64,000 bases of DNA, taken from Shinella sp. CPCC 101442. GTDB taxonomy: Bacteria; Pseudomonadota; Alphaproteobacteria; Rhizobiales; Rhizobiaceae. The stretch's first letter is position 1. Each line of letters starts with the position of its first letter. Below, piece after piece: positions 18,131 to 26,725 of this stretch. The stretch spans positions 620,001-684,000 of the forward strand of contig NZ_JALIQS010000003.1 of the NCBI RefSeq assembly GCF_024704725.1, read 5' to 3'. A model generated the notes under the pieces. That model searched no databases. It was not told where the DNA came from and saw only the letters and a program-made list of their open reading frames with translations. Position numbers and translations under genes: made by a program.

Positions 18131-18219
18131 GCTTCCCCTCCCATTGGGTGTTGGCTGGGCCGGCGACGTCCACTCTGCAGCAGCGCCCGACCAGCGTCGC
18201 GATCTCCCGGATCACAAAA

Positions 18220-18231
18220 ATTGTGTACAAT
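18220..18231. promoter_or_regulatory. ATTGTNNACAAT operator upstream of the transporter operon
   Basis: A perfect dyad ATTGTGTACAAT in the 338-base divergent region (18131-18468). It is almost identical to the left half of the 8683-8706 tandem site and is centred about 95 bases upstream of the binding-protein ATG. The rest of this region is AT-rich and holds promoter-like sequence but no gene. Confidence 0.7.
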
Positions 18232-18424
18232 GATAGAAATTCTACAGCAACAGATTCGTATATAAAATCTGCGTCATCAACCACAAACCTTGCCGGACAA
18301 TGCTCATCATCATATGCCGGAATCGCATCAAGGACGCGCTTTCGACACTGCCCTCTCTGTGTATGATCGCTCGCGTGCGAACAGCCGGATTGACAGACGC
18401 ATAAAAAATACAATACCAAATAAT

Positions 18425-18436
18425 ATAGTATACAAT
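18425..18436. promoter_or_regulatory. Second operator-like site upstream of the racemase gene
   Basis: ATAGTATACAAT differs by one base from ATTGTNNACAAT and ends 32 bases before the racemase GTG, where a repressor would block transcription or its start. It is weaker than the 18220 site; its support comes from position and motif together. Confidence 0.5.
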
Positions 18437-18468
18437 ATTGGCCGCACAGGCAGCCCAGCGAGGACATC

Positions 18469-19218
18469 GTGAAGATCAAGCTGATCAATCCGAACACCAC
18501 CCGCTCGATGACCGACCTTATCGCGGAGGCCGGCCGGGAGGTGGCGGCGCCGGGTACGGAAATCATCGCCGCGACCTCGCTCTCCGGCCCGGCTTCCATC
18601 GAGGGGCATTTCGACGAGGCGATGAGCGTGCTCGGCCTCGTCGACGAAATCCTGGATGGTCCGCGGGCCGATGCCTACATCATCGCCTGCTTCGGCGATC
18701 CGGGCCTGATGGCGGCCCGAGAAATCACCGATGCGCCGGTGCTCGGCATCGCCGAGGCGGCCATGCACGCCGCCACCTTCATCGCAACCGGCTTTTCCGT
18801 GGTGACGACGCTCGAGCGCACGCGCATCATCACCGAGCACCTCGTGCGCAGCTACGGCATGGAGCACCACTGCCGGCGCGTGCGCGCCACGGACGTGGCC
18901 GTGCTGGACCTGGAAAATCCGCAGTCGAACGCCCGCGCCACCATCCTTGCCGAATGTGAACGGGCGCTCGCCGAAGACCAGTCGTCCGCCATCGTGCTCG
19001 GTTGCGCCGGCATGGCCGATCTCGTGCGCTACCTCGAAGAAAAATTGCAGGTGCCCGTCATCGATGGCGTAGCGGCAGCGGTGAAGATGGCCGAAGCCCT
19101 GGTCGGCATGGGCCTGAAGACCTCCAAGCGCGGCGACCTCGCCCCGCCATTGCCAAAGCCCTATCGCGGCAAGCTCTCGGCCTATAGCCCGAAGGGCGCG
19201 GCGCTCATCGCAAGCTAA
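18469..19218 (+). CDS. Asp/Glu/hydantoin racemase family protein
   Basis: A 249-residue protein of the Asp/Glu racemase superfamily, closest in pattern to hydantoin and allantoin racemases (MKIKLINPNTTRSMTDLI). These use two cysteines for proton exchange without cofactor; the candidates are C74 (IIACFGDPG) and C179 (IVLGCAGM). GTG start with GAGG five bases upstream. It is divergent from the AapJ-like operon. Together with two amidohydrolases it suggests breakdown of a chiral cyclic ureide or imide, but the substrate is unproven. Confidence 0.87.
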   Translation: MKIKLINPNTTRSMTDLIAEAGREVAAPGTEIIAATSLSGPASIEGHFDEAMSVLGLVDEILDGPRADAYIIACFGDPGLMAAREITDAPVLGIAEAAMHAATFIATGFSVVTTLERTRIITEHLVRSYGMEHHCRRVRATDVAVLDLENPQSNARATILAECERALAEDQSSAIVLGCAGMADLVRYLEEKLQVPVIDGVAAAVKMAEALVGMGLKTSKRGDLAPPLPKPYRGKLSAYSPKGAALIAS

Positions 19219-19243
19219 AGCATCACCAACGGTTTTCTCCCGG

Positions 19244-19287
19244 ACGACGGGGCTGGAACGCGAATGTTCCAGCCCCGCCGTCGTTTT
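19244..19287 (+). terminator. Terminator after the racemase gene
   Basis: ACGACGG plus GGCTGGAAC pair with GTTCCAGCC and CCGTCGT around a six-base loop (with a small bulge), followed by TTTT. It lies 26 bases after the racemase stop, so the cupin-oxidase pair downstream needs its own promoter. Confidence 0.8.
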
Positions 19288-19415
19288 CGCACGTTGCCAG
19301 AGAGCGGCGCCGGCCACCTACCCTTTTGGCGTATTCCGCCGTTTCTGGCCCCAAGCCAAATACGGGCAAGCCCTGCAAGAGCGGGGAAACGCTTCAACGA
19401 AGGTTAGGAACCACC

Positions 19416-19784
19416 ATGTCGAAAGTCATCAAGCTCGGCCGCGACGGCGTCGGCCTCAACGCTCTGGAAACGTGCAGTGTCGTACCGGCAGTAGCCATTC
19501 TGGCCGGCTTTGCCGAAGAGATGGGCGATGTGCATTTCGAAAGCGCCGACGGATCGCTTGTGATCGGCACCTGGCAGTGCACCCCCTATGCCGAAATGCT
19601 CGCCTACCCCAACGGCACCGAATATGCCGTCATCGTCTCGGGCAAGGTGGCGCTCACCAATCCGGACGGCTCCGTCGAAACCTTCGGCCCGGGCGAAAGC
19701 TACATCCTGCCGCCGGCCACCGAAGTGCGCTTCGAGGTGCTCGAAACCATGCGCAAGATCTACGTCCTCCAGACGGCACAGTAA
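19416..19784 (+). CDS. Cupin-domain protein (DUF861-type)
   Basis: A 122-residue single-domain cupin, resembling the EutQ-like/DUF861 group (VIGTWQCTPYAEMLAYPNGTEYAVIVSGKVALT, FGPGESYILPPATEVRFEVLE). Such proteins often lie beside FAD amine oxidases, as here (25-base gap), and may bind metal or a small ligand; the canonical histidines are largely absent. TAGGAA precedes the ATG at 19416. Confidence 0.82.
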   Translation: MSKVIKLGRDGVGLNALETCSVVPAVAILAGFAEEMGDVHFESADGSLVIGTWQCTPYAEMLAYPNGTEYAVIVSGKVALTNPDGSVETFGPGESYILPPATEVRFEVLETMRKIYVLQTAQ

Positions 19785-19809
19785 CCGGCGGACGGGGGAG
19801 GACGGAGCC

Positions 19810-21195
19810 ATGGTATCGAAAGCGCTTGCCGACGCGAAAATGGAGCCCTTCTGGCTGGATCGATCCGACCGGCCGGAAACGCTGCCTCCCCTCACCGCTC
19901 CGCGCAAGGCCGACCTGCTCGTAGTCGGAGGCGGCTTCACCGGTCTCTGGGCCGCCATTCAGGCACGACAGGCAGCGCCTGAGCATACCGTCATCCTGAT
20001 CGAGAAGGCGAGTGTCGCCAGCGGTGCCTCGGGCCGTCCGGGCGGCGTCGTCTCCACCTCGGTCATGCACGGCCTTTCCAACGCCACCCGCATCTTCCCC
20101 GGGGATATCGCGGCACTGGAAGTGCTTGGCCAGGAGAACATGCGCGGCTTCATGCAGACGATTTCCGAAAACGGCATCGACTGCCACGCCGAATGGGGCG
20201 GCGAACTCAACGTCGCCATCGACGACAGCCAGATCGACAGCCTGCGCGACGAACACGCGCTGCATCTCAAATACGGGCATAATGCCGTCTTCCTCGACGA
20301 GGCGGCGCTCGCCGAACACATCCGCTCGCCGCGTTACAAGGCCGGGGTCTGGACGAAGGACGTCGCCGGCACCGTGCATCCGGCGCTGCTCGCCTGGGGC
20401 CTGAAGCAGCTGGCGCTGAAACTCGGCGTCGAAATCTACGAAAACACCCCGCTCGAAACCATCGACGAAACCGGCGGCAGGATGCGCGTGACGACGCCGC
20501 ACGGTTCCGTCGTCGCCGACCGCGTGCTGCTCGCCACCAATGCGTTCATGGCCGGCCACAGGCACATCAAGCGCCGCATCGTGCCGATCCGCGACCGGGT
20601 GCTCGCCACCGAGCCGCTCACGGACGCGCAAATGGCGGCCATCGGCTGGGGCAATCGGCAGGGCATCTACGACATGCGTACGCAGATGAACTACATGCGG
20701 CTGACCAGGGACAACCGCATCATCTTCGGCGGCCGGCTCGCCTATGCCTTCAACGGCGACACGTCGCCCCCCATCGACCGCGAACGCGAAACCTATGCGC
20801 CACTGGCCGGCGCCTTCTTCGAGACGTTCCCGCAGTTGGAAGGCCTGCGCTTCAGCCATGCCTGGAGCGGCGCCATCGACCTCTCGACGCGCATGGCCGT
20901 GCATTTCCAGCGCTACTTTGACGGAAAGGTCGTCTATGCCGGCGGCTATTCCGGTTTCGGCGTGTCCGCCTCGCGCTTCGGCGCACGGATTGCGCTCGAC
21001 ATCCTGAACGGGTCGCATCTGCCCGAAAGCAAGCTGGAATTTGCGACCCGGCTGCCATCCATCGTACCGCCGGAACCGTTCCGCTGGCTCGGCGCGCAGA
21101 TCACCATGAACGCACTCGACACGGCGGACCGGAAAGGCGGATGGCGGCTGCCCTGGCTGAAATTCGTCTCGGCGCTGGGCTTTCCCCTGCACTGA
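19810..21195 (+). CDS. FAD-dependent amine oxidoreductase (DAO family)
   Basis: A 461-residue flavoprotein of the D-amino-acid oxidase (DAO) fold, similar in layout to gamma-glutamylputrescine oxidases. The Rossmann dinucleotide motif is DLLVVGGGFTGLWAA (GxGxxG about 40-45), and the C-terminal FAD signature GGYSGFGVSASRFGARIALDIL is clear. It should oxidise a secondary or primary amine to an imine with transfer of electrons to oxygen or an acceptor. The ATG at 19810 has GGGGGAGGA upstream; the frame open from 19588 runs through the cupin gene and is not used. It ends the rightward racemase/cupin/oxidase set. Confidence 0.88.
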   Translation: MVSKALADAKMEPFWLDRSDRPETLPPLTAPRKADLLVVGGGFTGLWAAIQARQAAPEHTVILIEKASVASGASGRPGGVVSTSVMHGLSNATRIFPGDIAALEVLGQENMRGFMQTISENGIDCHAEWGGELNVAIDDSQIDSLRDEHALHLKYGHNAVFLDEAALAEHIRSPRYKAGVWTKDVAGTVHPALLAWGLKQLALKLGVEIYENTPLETIDETGGRMRVTTPHGSVVADRVLLATNAFMAGHRHIKRRIVPIRDRVLATEPLTDAQMAAIGWGNRQGIYDMRTQMNYMRLTRDNRIIFGGRLAYAFNGDTSPPIDRERETYAPLAGAFFETFPQLEGLRFSHAWSGAIDLSTRMAVHFQRYFDGKVVYAGGYSGFGVSASRFGARIALDILNGSHLPESKLEFATRLPSIVPPEPFRWLGAQITMNALDTADRKGGWRLPWLKFVSALGFPLH

Positions 21196-21221
21196 GCTCC
21201 TGGTCTTTGCCAGGCCCGGCG

Positions 21222-21258
21222 GATAACTGACCAGCCCGAAAAGGGATGGTCAGTTATC
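21222..21258. repeat. Inverted repeat in the gap 21196-21486
   Basis: GATAACTGACCA and TGGTCAGTTATC form a perfect 12-bp dyad separated by 13 bases, downstream of the oxidase. It could act as a terminator stem, but there is no U-run. A second dyad, TGGAGACGCT/AGCGTCTCCA (21426-21435 and 21468-21477), lies near the MFS gene end. The remainder of this 291-base gap holds no supported gene. Confidence 0.55.
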
Positions 21259-21486
21259 GCGAGTGCCATTCGCTAGATTTGTTCCGCTCCCCTGCGGACA
21301 GGAAAACACGGGTCTGAAGGCGGTCGGGGAACTCTTCCCTGTCTGGCTTTACGGACAAGCAGCGCTAGAGATTGCTGGGCGATGCCGAAAACCGTGGACC
21401 GCGTGGACACGACAATGGGGAGAGATGGAGACGCTATACCGGCCCATAGACGGGACCACCCGGCAGCAGCGTCTCCACGATCTCAC

Positions 21487-23109
21487 CTATGCGCGTTGTG
21501 GCGGCAGCTCGCCCGGCCGATAGTTCGGGAGCCGCGACGCCGGAATGATCGTTAGCAAGGCAAGCCCGGCCATAAGCAGGAGGCCGATCTTCAGTGCGCG
21601 CAGCCTGGATTCGGTGTTGACGCGCACCGCCTCGGCGACTTGCTCCGGCGTTGCGCCGGTTGCCGTGATAGCGCTCTCAAGCCGATCGTTGCTGACGAAG
21701 TTGATGCTGTCGAGATCGACCTGGGACTGGATTTCCGGCGGCAGCAGCGGGTTCTCCGCGATACTGCGCAGGACCGCCGCGCTGAGCAGGCCGACAAGAA
21801 GCGCACCGGCCACGGCGGTTCCGAGCGCGGCCGCGAGATTGTTGGCCGTGCCCCGCAGCGAGCCGACGTCGCCGGCAAGTTCCTTCGGTGATGCGGTGAC
21901 CAGCACGTTGAACAACAACGTGACCAGCGATCCCTGCCCGATGCCGAACACGATCAGGCCGAGGAGTACGGGGATGGCGCTCCAATCGTTGCGCACCACG
22001 AAGGCGAGCCACAGGAGGCCGACCGCGCACAGGATGAAGCCGTAGCGGCCGATCTGCCGGGGGGTAAAACGATCAAAATACCGGACGATGAGCATGGCCG
22101 CGAAAAATACGGTGAGGTTGAACGGCATCATGGCGATGGCGGTGGTGAGGGGCGATTGGCCCTGCACGATCTGGATGTAGAGCGGCACCGAGAAATTTAG
22201 CGCGGCCTCGAGGGCCACGACCGAAAACATCGCATAGACGGCGGCGCGTTCCTGTGGCGAATCGATCACTTCGAGCGCCAGCAACGGTGTCTTCTGCGCC
22301 GCTTCGCGTCGGCGGGTCCACATCAGAAAAGTCTGGCCGAGCACGATGCCGACGACAATGAAGATCGGCGCCGGCGACAGGCCCAGAATGTTGAACGGAG
22401 CGTTGGGTCCGGCAACCCCCATGCCCCAGCCGTTCAGATTGTTGAAGCCGAAGCTGATGAGAATGATCGCGGTAGCGGCTAGAACGACGCCGACCATGTC
22501 GATTTTCACATCCGGACGGCCCTGGGCCGGCTTCAGGCGGAAGCTCAGGAAGAAGACGATCGCCGAAACGGCGATTAGGATGCCGAATGCCGGCCGCCAG
22601 CCGATATAGGTGCCGAGAACGCCTCCGATGATGAAGGCAAGCACGCCGGCAGCGGCGCGGGCGGATCCAAGCGCGCCGAGCGCGGTCGCTTGCTGCTTTC
22701 CGCGATAGTTTTCAGCGATGAGCGCCACCAGTGACGGCACGATGACGGCGGCGGCGGCGCCGCAGAGCGCCTGGGAGGTAATCATCATGGTCGCGTTGGG
22801 GCTGAACGTCAGCAGCACCTGCGCAGCGCCGAAGACAAGCACCGCGATGCGAAAGACGTTGAGCGCGCCGTAGCGCTGAGTGAGCTTGGCGCCGAGCATA
22901 ACGAAGCCCGCGACCAGCATCGAATAGGTGACGATGCCGGTGGCGATCGTCGTTGGCGGAACGTTGAAGCTCTTCACCATGCCGCCAAGCGCGACGGGCA
23001 GGGAAGCGACGTTGAACGACATAATCATCTGCCCAAGTGCGATGGCGATCATCGGCACCCAGGATTCCTGGACTTCGGTTTGATCAAGCGAGGCCGCATC
23101 TGCTGACAT
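21487..23109 (-). CDS. MFS transporter, DHA2-like (14 TM)
   Basis: A 540-residue major-facilitator protein with about 14 hydrophobic segments, of the DHA2-type drug or metabolite:proton antiporter class. It follows the glutaminase by 58 bases on the same strand, so the pair may hydrolyse glutamine and export a product or exchange glutamine for glutamate or GABA (inference). The ATG at 23109 has AGGAGATATCC upstream; the longer frame to 23382 runs into the glutaminase gene and is rejected. Confidence 0.87.
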   Translation of the reverse strand: MSADAASLDQTEVQESWVPMIAIALGQMIMSFNVASLPVALGGMVKSFNVPPTTIATGIVTYSMLVAGFVMLGAKLTQRYGALNVFRIAVLVFGAAQVLLTFSPNATMMITSQALCGAAAAVIVPSLVALIAENYRGKQQATALGALGSARAAAGVLAFIIGGVLGTYIGWRPAFGILIAVSAIVFFLSFRLKPAQGRPDVKIDMVGVVLAATAIILISFGFNNLNGWGMGVAGPNAPFNILGLSPAPIFIVVGIVLGQTFLMWTRRREAAQKTPLLALEVIDSPQERAAVYAMFSVVALEAALNFSVPLYIQIVQGQSPLTTAIAMMPFNLTVFFAAMLIVRYFDRFTPRQIGRYGFILCAVGLLWLAFVVRNDWSAIPVLLGLIVFGIGQGSLVTLLFNVLVTASPKELAGDVGSLRGTANNLAAALGTAVAGALLVGLLSAAVLRSIAENPLLPPEIQSQVDLDSINFVSNDRLESAITATGATPEQVAEAVRVNTESRLRALKIGLLLMAGLALLTIIPASRLPNYRPGELPPQRA

Positions 23110-23167
23110 GGATATCTCCTGTAAGGTCCTGACCGGATCAGCGGCGCCGACCCGGCATATGCTGCCT

Positions 23168-24169
23168 TCAGCGCTCCGGCTGCGAGACAAACAAATCCAT
23201 ACCAAGTTGCTGCGAAAGAAATTTCGCAACCAACTGCCCTTTGACGCTGTTTCCGGCGCTGTCGAGCGGCGGGGCGAATGTCCCGAGCCCGCCTTTGCCG
23301 GGGGATACGGTGACGATACCGCCGCCGATGCCGCTCTTTCCCGGCAGGCCGATGTCGAACAGCCAATCGCCGGACGTCTCATAAAGTCCTGCGGTCGCCA
23401 TCACCGCCAGCGCATAGTGGCAGACGGAGGGGCTGACGACCTGCTCCCCGGTCAGCGGATTGACGCCGCCGTCGGCCAAGGTCGCGCCCATCACCGCCAG
23501 ATCCTTCGCGCTCACGTTCAGCGAGCACTGCCGCGTGTAGAGATCCGTAGCCTCGACCGGATCGGAATAGATACAGCCGAGGCTCTGCAGCGTGCGCGCG
23601 ATTCCGCGGTTGCGGAAATTGGTGTCCGAGGCGGAGGCATAGACCTCTTCGTTCAGAGGCAATTGACGGCCGGCGAACTTGGACAATCCGTCATGAATAA
23701 ACTTCCATTTTTCATCGGTATTGGCGCCCGGCACCAGACTCGTCGTCGCGATCGCGCCCGAATTCACCATGGGATTGGTCCGCCCGTCGGGGCTGCGTTC
23801 GATCGCAGCGAGCGAATTGAAGGGGAAGCCGGTGCTGTTTGCTCCGAGCTTGGCGCGTGCGGCTTCCGGCCCGATCACGTCGCAGATCAGCGCGAACAGG
23901 AATGGCTTTGACACGCTCATGATCGAGAATTCGTGGTCGGTGTCTCCGGCCGCATAAATGCGGCCGTTGGTGCTGACGACGCACACGCCGAACAGGCCTT
24001 GGGCTACATTGGCAAGCGCCGGATAGACCTGGGAATTCTGTCCATCGGAGTTCGATTTGAAACGCCGGTGGGCTTCTTCCACAAGCCGTTGCACGTCATC
24101 AGGCGAAGGCAAGTGGCCTGTCGAAATATAGGAAATATCTGGGCCATCGGCCCGGGTTTGCGTCTCCAT
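23168..24169 (-). CDS. glsA: Glutaminase A
   Basis: A 333-residue serine-type glutaminase, which hydrolyses L-glutamine to glutamate and ammonia. It shows the beta-lactamase-like SxxK (FSIMSVSKPFLFA, S85 and K88), the substrate segment NPMVNSGAIATTSLV and the family's C-terminal region (GLPGKSGIGGGIVTVSPGKGG). Family members are about 300 residues, so this one is full-length. It is the first gene of a two-gene unit with the MFS carrier. Ammonia released by glutaminases can support acid resistance, but no acid-response element is visible. Confidence 0.95.
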   Translation of the reverse strand: METQTRADGPDISYISTGHLPSPDDVQRLVEEAHRRFKSNSDGQNSQVYPALANVAQGLFGVCVVSTNGRIYAAGDTDHEFSIMSVSKPFLFALICDVIGPEAARAKLGANSTGFPFNSLAAIERSPDGRTNPMVNSGAIATTSLVPGANTDEKWKFIHDGLSKFAGRQLPLNEEVYASASDTNFRNRGIARTLQSLGCIYSDPVEATDLYTRQCSLNVSAKDLAVMGATLADGGVNPLTGEQVVSPSVCHYALAVMATAGLYETSGDWLFDIGLPGKSGIGGGIVTVSPGKGGLGTFAPPLDSAGNSVKGQLVAKFLSQQLGMDLFVSQPER

Positions 24170-24416
24170 GAATTCTCCCTCGAATACAACCTGAAAAGCA
24201 CGGAAGGCCTAAACCGCACGCAACGCTAGCAGGTTTTTCGAGGAAACAAAGCAATTTATTGCCCGGCTCCCGACCTTGGGACACCACGCCTATTCCGCCT
24301 CATGGGCGACGGTACGGAGGGACATCCCGGCGTTCAGCGCCTTGGCTTTCGCATCCCAGCACGCTTCGCCGCTGGACAAGCCAGTTCAAGTGCATCATCG
24401 CCGTTCTGGAGGGCAG

Positions 24417-25118
24417 CTAGCCGGCGTCCGAGCCCATGAATTTCGCGTGTTTCAGCATGTAGTGGCCGGCCTCCCGGATGTCATGCGCAACAGCTTCGCG
24501 GGCACGCGCGGGGTCCTTCGCTTCCAGCGCATCCATGATCCGTTCATGGAAATCCACGTCGAGCGCCTCGGTCGGCGTGAAAGTCGTGCCTTCCACCAGC
24601 TTGCGCAGGAAGGGGCCAGCCTGGAGCCAGAGGATTTCGATCAGGTGCAGCAGATATTCGTTGCCGCAGTGCTGGTAGATCGAAAACTTGAAATCGAAAT
24701 TGGCTTCCAGATAGCGGTCGATGTCGCCGGCCTTCGCCGCCTCCGTGCGCGCCTTGCAATGGTGGCGCACGGTGCGCAGGCTGTTGCCGTTGAGGTGCGG
24801 TGTGGCGAGTTCGGCCGCGGTGCCTTCGATGGCGATACGCGCTTCCGTCAGGCTGTTGAACGAGGACGCGGTCAGAAGCGGCACTTCCACGCTGCCGTTC
24901 GGCAGGAGGTTCAGCGCGCGCACGGCCTGCAGGCGCTGGAAGGCGGTGCGCACGGGCATGGGGCTGGTGCCGAACTGCTCGGCGACCTTGCGGTAGGTGA
25001 GCTTCTGGCCCGGTTCGAAATGGCCTGCCATCAGCGCATGCACGATCTGCCGGTAGACCTGCTCGTGCATGGGCACGGGCGCCTCGATCGCCGTGATGCT
25101 CGTCGCCTTCTTCGCCAT
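24417..25118 (-). CDS. GntR-family regulator, FCD subfamily
   Basis: A 233-residue regulator: winged helix at about 22-85 (QKLTYRKVAEQFGTSPMPVRTAFQRLQAVRAL) and an FCD domain (NFDFKFSIYQHCGNEYLLHLIEILWLQAGPF, DVDFHERIMDALEAKDPARAREAVAHDI). It is distinct from the regulator at 9713. The ATG at 25118 has GAGAGGCGGA upstream. It follows the serine hydrolase gene by 97 bases on the same strand. Its operator and ligand are not identified. Confidence 0.88.
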   Translation of the reverse strand: MAKKATSITAIEAPVPMHEQVYRQIVHALMAGHFEPGQKLTYRKVAEQFGTSPMPVRTAFQRLQAVRALNLLPNGSVEVPLLTASSFNSLTEARIAIEGTAAELATPHLNGNSLRTVRHHCKARTEAAKAGDIDRYLEANFDFKFSIYQHCGNEYLLHLIEILWLQAGPFLRKLVEGTTFTPTEALDVDFHERIMDALEAKDPARAREAVAHDIREAGHYMLKHAKFMGSDAG

Positions 25119-25215
25119 ATCCGCCTCTCGAAACCCGCACCCTGCCGGAACTGCCCTTGGTAAGAGTTTTTCCCGCGCCGACGCAAGTCCCGCGACCGGC
25201 GCGACCTTGCCGCAA

Positions 25216-26385
25216 TCAGACCATGCGGGACAGTTGCGCAAGAAAGGCGATGTTGTCGCGGTCGAACGGATCGGTCACAGGATCGGGCTGCGAGGACATG
25301 CGCACGATGACGGTTTCCGTCGCGGGATCGATATAGAGCCATTGGCCATGAATGCCGATGCCGCAATAGGCGGCCTCGCCCGTCTGATACCACTTGTTTC
25401 GGTAGCGCCCTTTCGGGAAGAGCGTGAAAAAGTCGCTCCTGTCCCAGGCTTCCTTGCTGCCGCCACCGATCGTATCGGCCACCCAGGCTTCGGGAACGAG
25501 GCGGTTTGCGTTCGCCACACCGCCCTGCCGCATCATTTCGCCGAAGCGGGCCAGATCGCGCGGAGTGAGCGAGATGCCCGCCGAGGCGCGGCTCGCCCCC
25601 TCCCGGTCCACGGTGATCGTCACCGCACCGCGTGCGCCGAGCGGTGTAAAGACCTTTTCCCGCAGCAGGTCCGGCATGCGCCGGCCGGAGGCGCGTTCCA
25701 GGATGATGCCGAGCATGTCGGTATTCGGCGAGCGGTAGCGGAAGACATCGCCGTGGTTTCCCGGCAGGCGCTGAAGCGTGCAGAGGAATTCGCGCAGCCC
25801 TTCATCGCCCCCGCCGGGGTTCCACAGCATCGCCTTGCGATAGCGCGCAAACGGGCTTTGCGGATCGAGATAGGCTTCGTCGATATCGATCGCGACCGCC
25901 ATGTCGAGCACGTTGCGCACCGTCGCATCGCCATAGGCCGAGCCTGCCGCTTCCGGCACGTAGTCGGTAACCGGCGCCTGCGGATCGAGAAGGCCGTCCG
26001 CCTGCAAGGCACCGGCAACGACGGCGACGATGGACTTGCTGATGGAAAAGGCGATGTGGCGGTTGCCGAAATCCATCGTCGGCGCGCACCAGTCGGCGAC
26101 AAATCTGCCGGACTTCATCACCGTCAGCGCATCCGCATGGGAGCGCGCCAGAAAAGCCGAAATCGTCTCGCTCCCCCCGGGCAGCAAGATCGTTTCGGCC
26201 ATCAGCGCGGTGGGATCCTGCGCCATCTCCTCGCTGCCGGCACCGCTCCAGACATGGGCGCTTGGCACGAGTTCGCCGACATTCTGGTATGCCCAGGCGC
26301 TGAACGGCGCCAGCCGCCAGTTGCCGAGCCGCACCGCATCGCGGGCAAAACCGTATCTCTTTTCGAATGCGCTCGTGCCGACCAT
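25216..26385 (-). CDS. Serine hydrolase, class C beta-lactamase fold
   Basis: A 389-residue protein of the beta-lactamase/esterase/6-aminohexanoate-dimer hydrolase family. The SxxK motif is S114-I-S-K117 (IAFSISKSIVAV), and a YxN-like YRSPN follows at about 220. No signal peptide is seen, which fits the cytoplasmic amide or ester hydrolases (NylB-like) better than a periplasmic beta-lactamase. It is divergent from the LuxR-type gene and upstream of the GntR regulator on the same strand. Confidence 0.85.
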   Translation of the reverse strand: MVGTSAFEKRYGFARDAVRLGNWRLAPFSAWAYQNVGELVPSAHVWSGAGSEEMAQDPTALMAETILLPGGSETISAFLARSHADALTVMKSGRFVADWCAPTMDFGNRHIAFSISKSIVAVVAGALQADGLLDPQAPVTDYVPEAAGSAYGDATVRNVLDMAVAIDIDEAYLDPQSPFARYRKAMLWNPGGGDEGLREFLCTLQRLPGNHGDVFRYRSPNTDMLGIILERASGRRMPDLLREKVFTPLGARGAVTITVDREGASRASAGISLTPRDLARFGEMMRQGGVANANRLVPEAWVADTIGGGSKEAWDRSDFFTLFPKGRYRNKWYQTGEAAYCGIGIHGQWLYIDPATETVIVRMSSQPDPVTDPFDRDNIAFLAQLSRMV

Positions 26386-26725
26386 GGCCTCTCCTTTCTC
26401 TTCCGCTGCAAAGGGCGCAGCCGCTTCGCCTAACCGGCTCGCCCGTCAGCACGACCGGATATGAAATCCCGCACAAACTCGAGGTGACCACAGGACATTC
26501 CGCCCGGCTTCGCCGGCTCTCACACGGAACGCGCCCCGACGTCACCCTCACGAAGCCGTGCGAATGTCTCCGGAAGCGGCTTTTCCCGAAGATCTTCAGA
26601 CGCTATACTGTGATCTCAGATCACGCAATATGCTCGCTTGCTCTTCTTGATGAGGCGAGACAACTGCAAACTTCGTGCATAGGATTAGAGGCAAGCGGGA
26701 GGCCGGGACCGGTCGCGGAGAAGAC
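26386..26725. promoter_or_regulatory. Divergent promoter region with GTGATCTCAGATCAC palindrome
   Basis: 340 bases without a gene, between the serine hydrolase and the LuxR-type gene. A perfect odd-length dyad GTGATCTCAGATCAC lies at 26610-26624, directly after a -10-like TATACT (26604-26609). It is a plausible autoregulatory or effector site for the adjacent regulator; nothing else is evident. Confidence 0.5.

Noticed and set aside
21263-21523. Possible 86-aa ORF in the 21.2-21.5 kb gap
   Set aside because: It overlaps the MFS gene end, has no ribosome site and no recognisable sequence.
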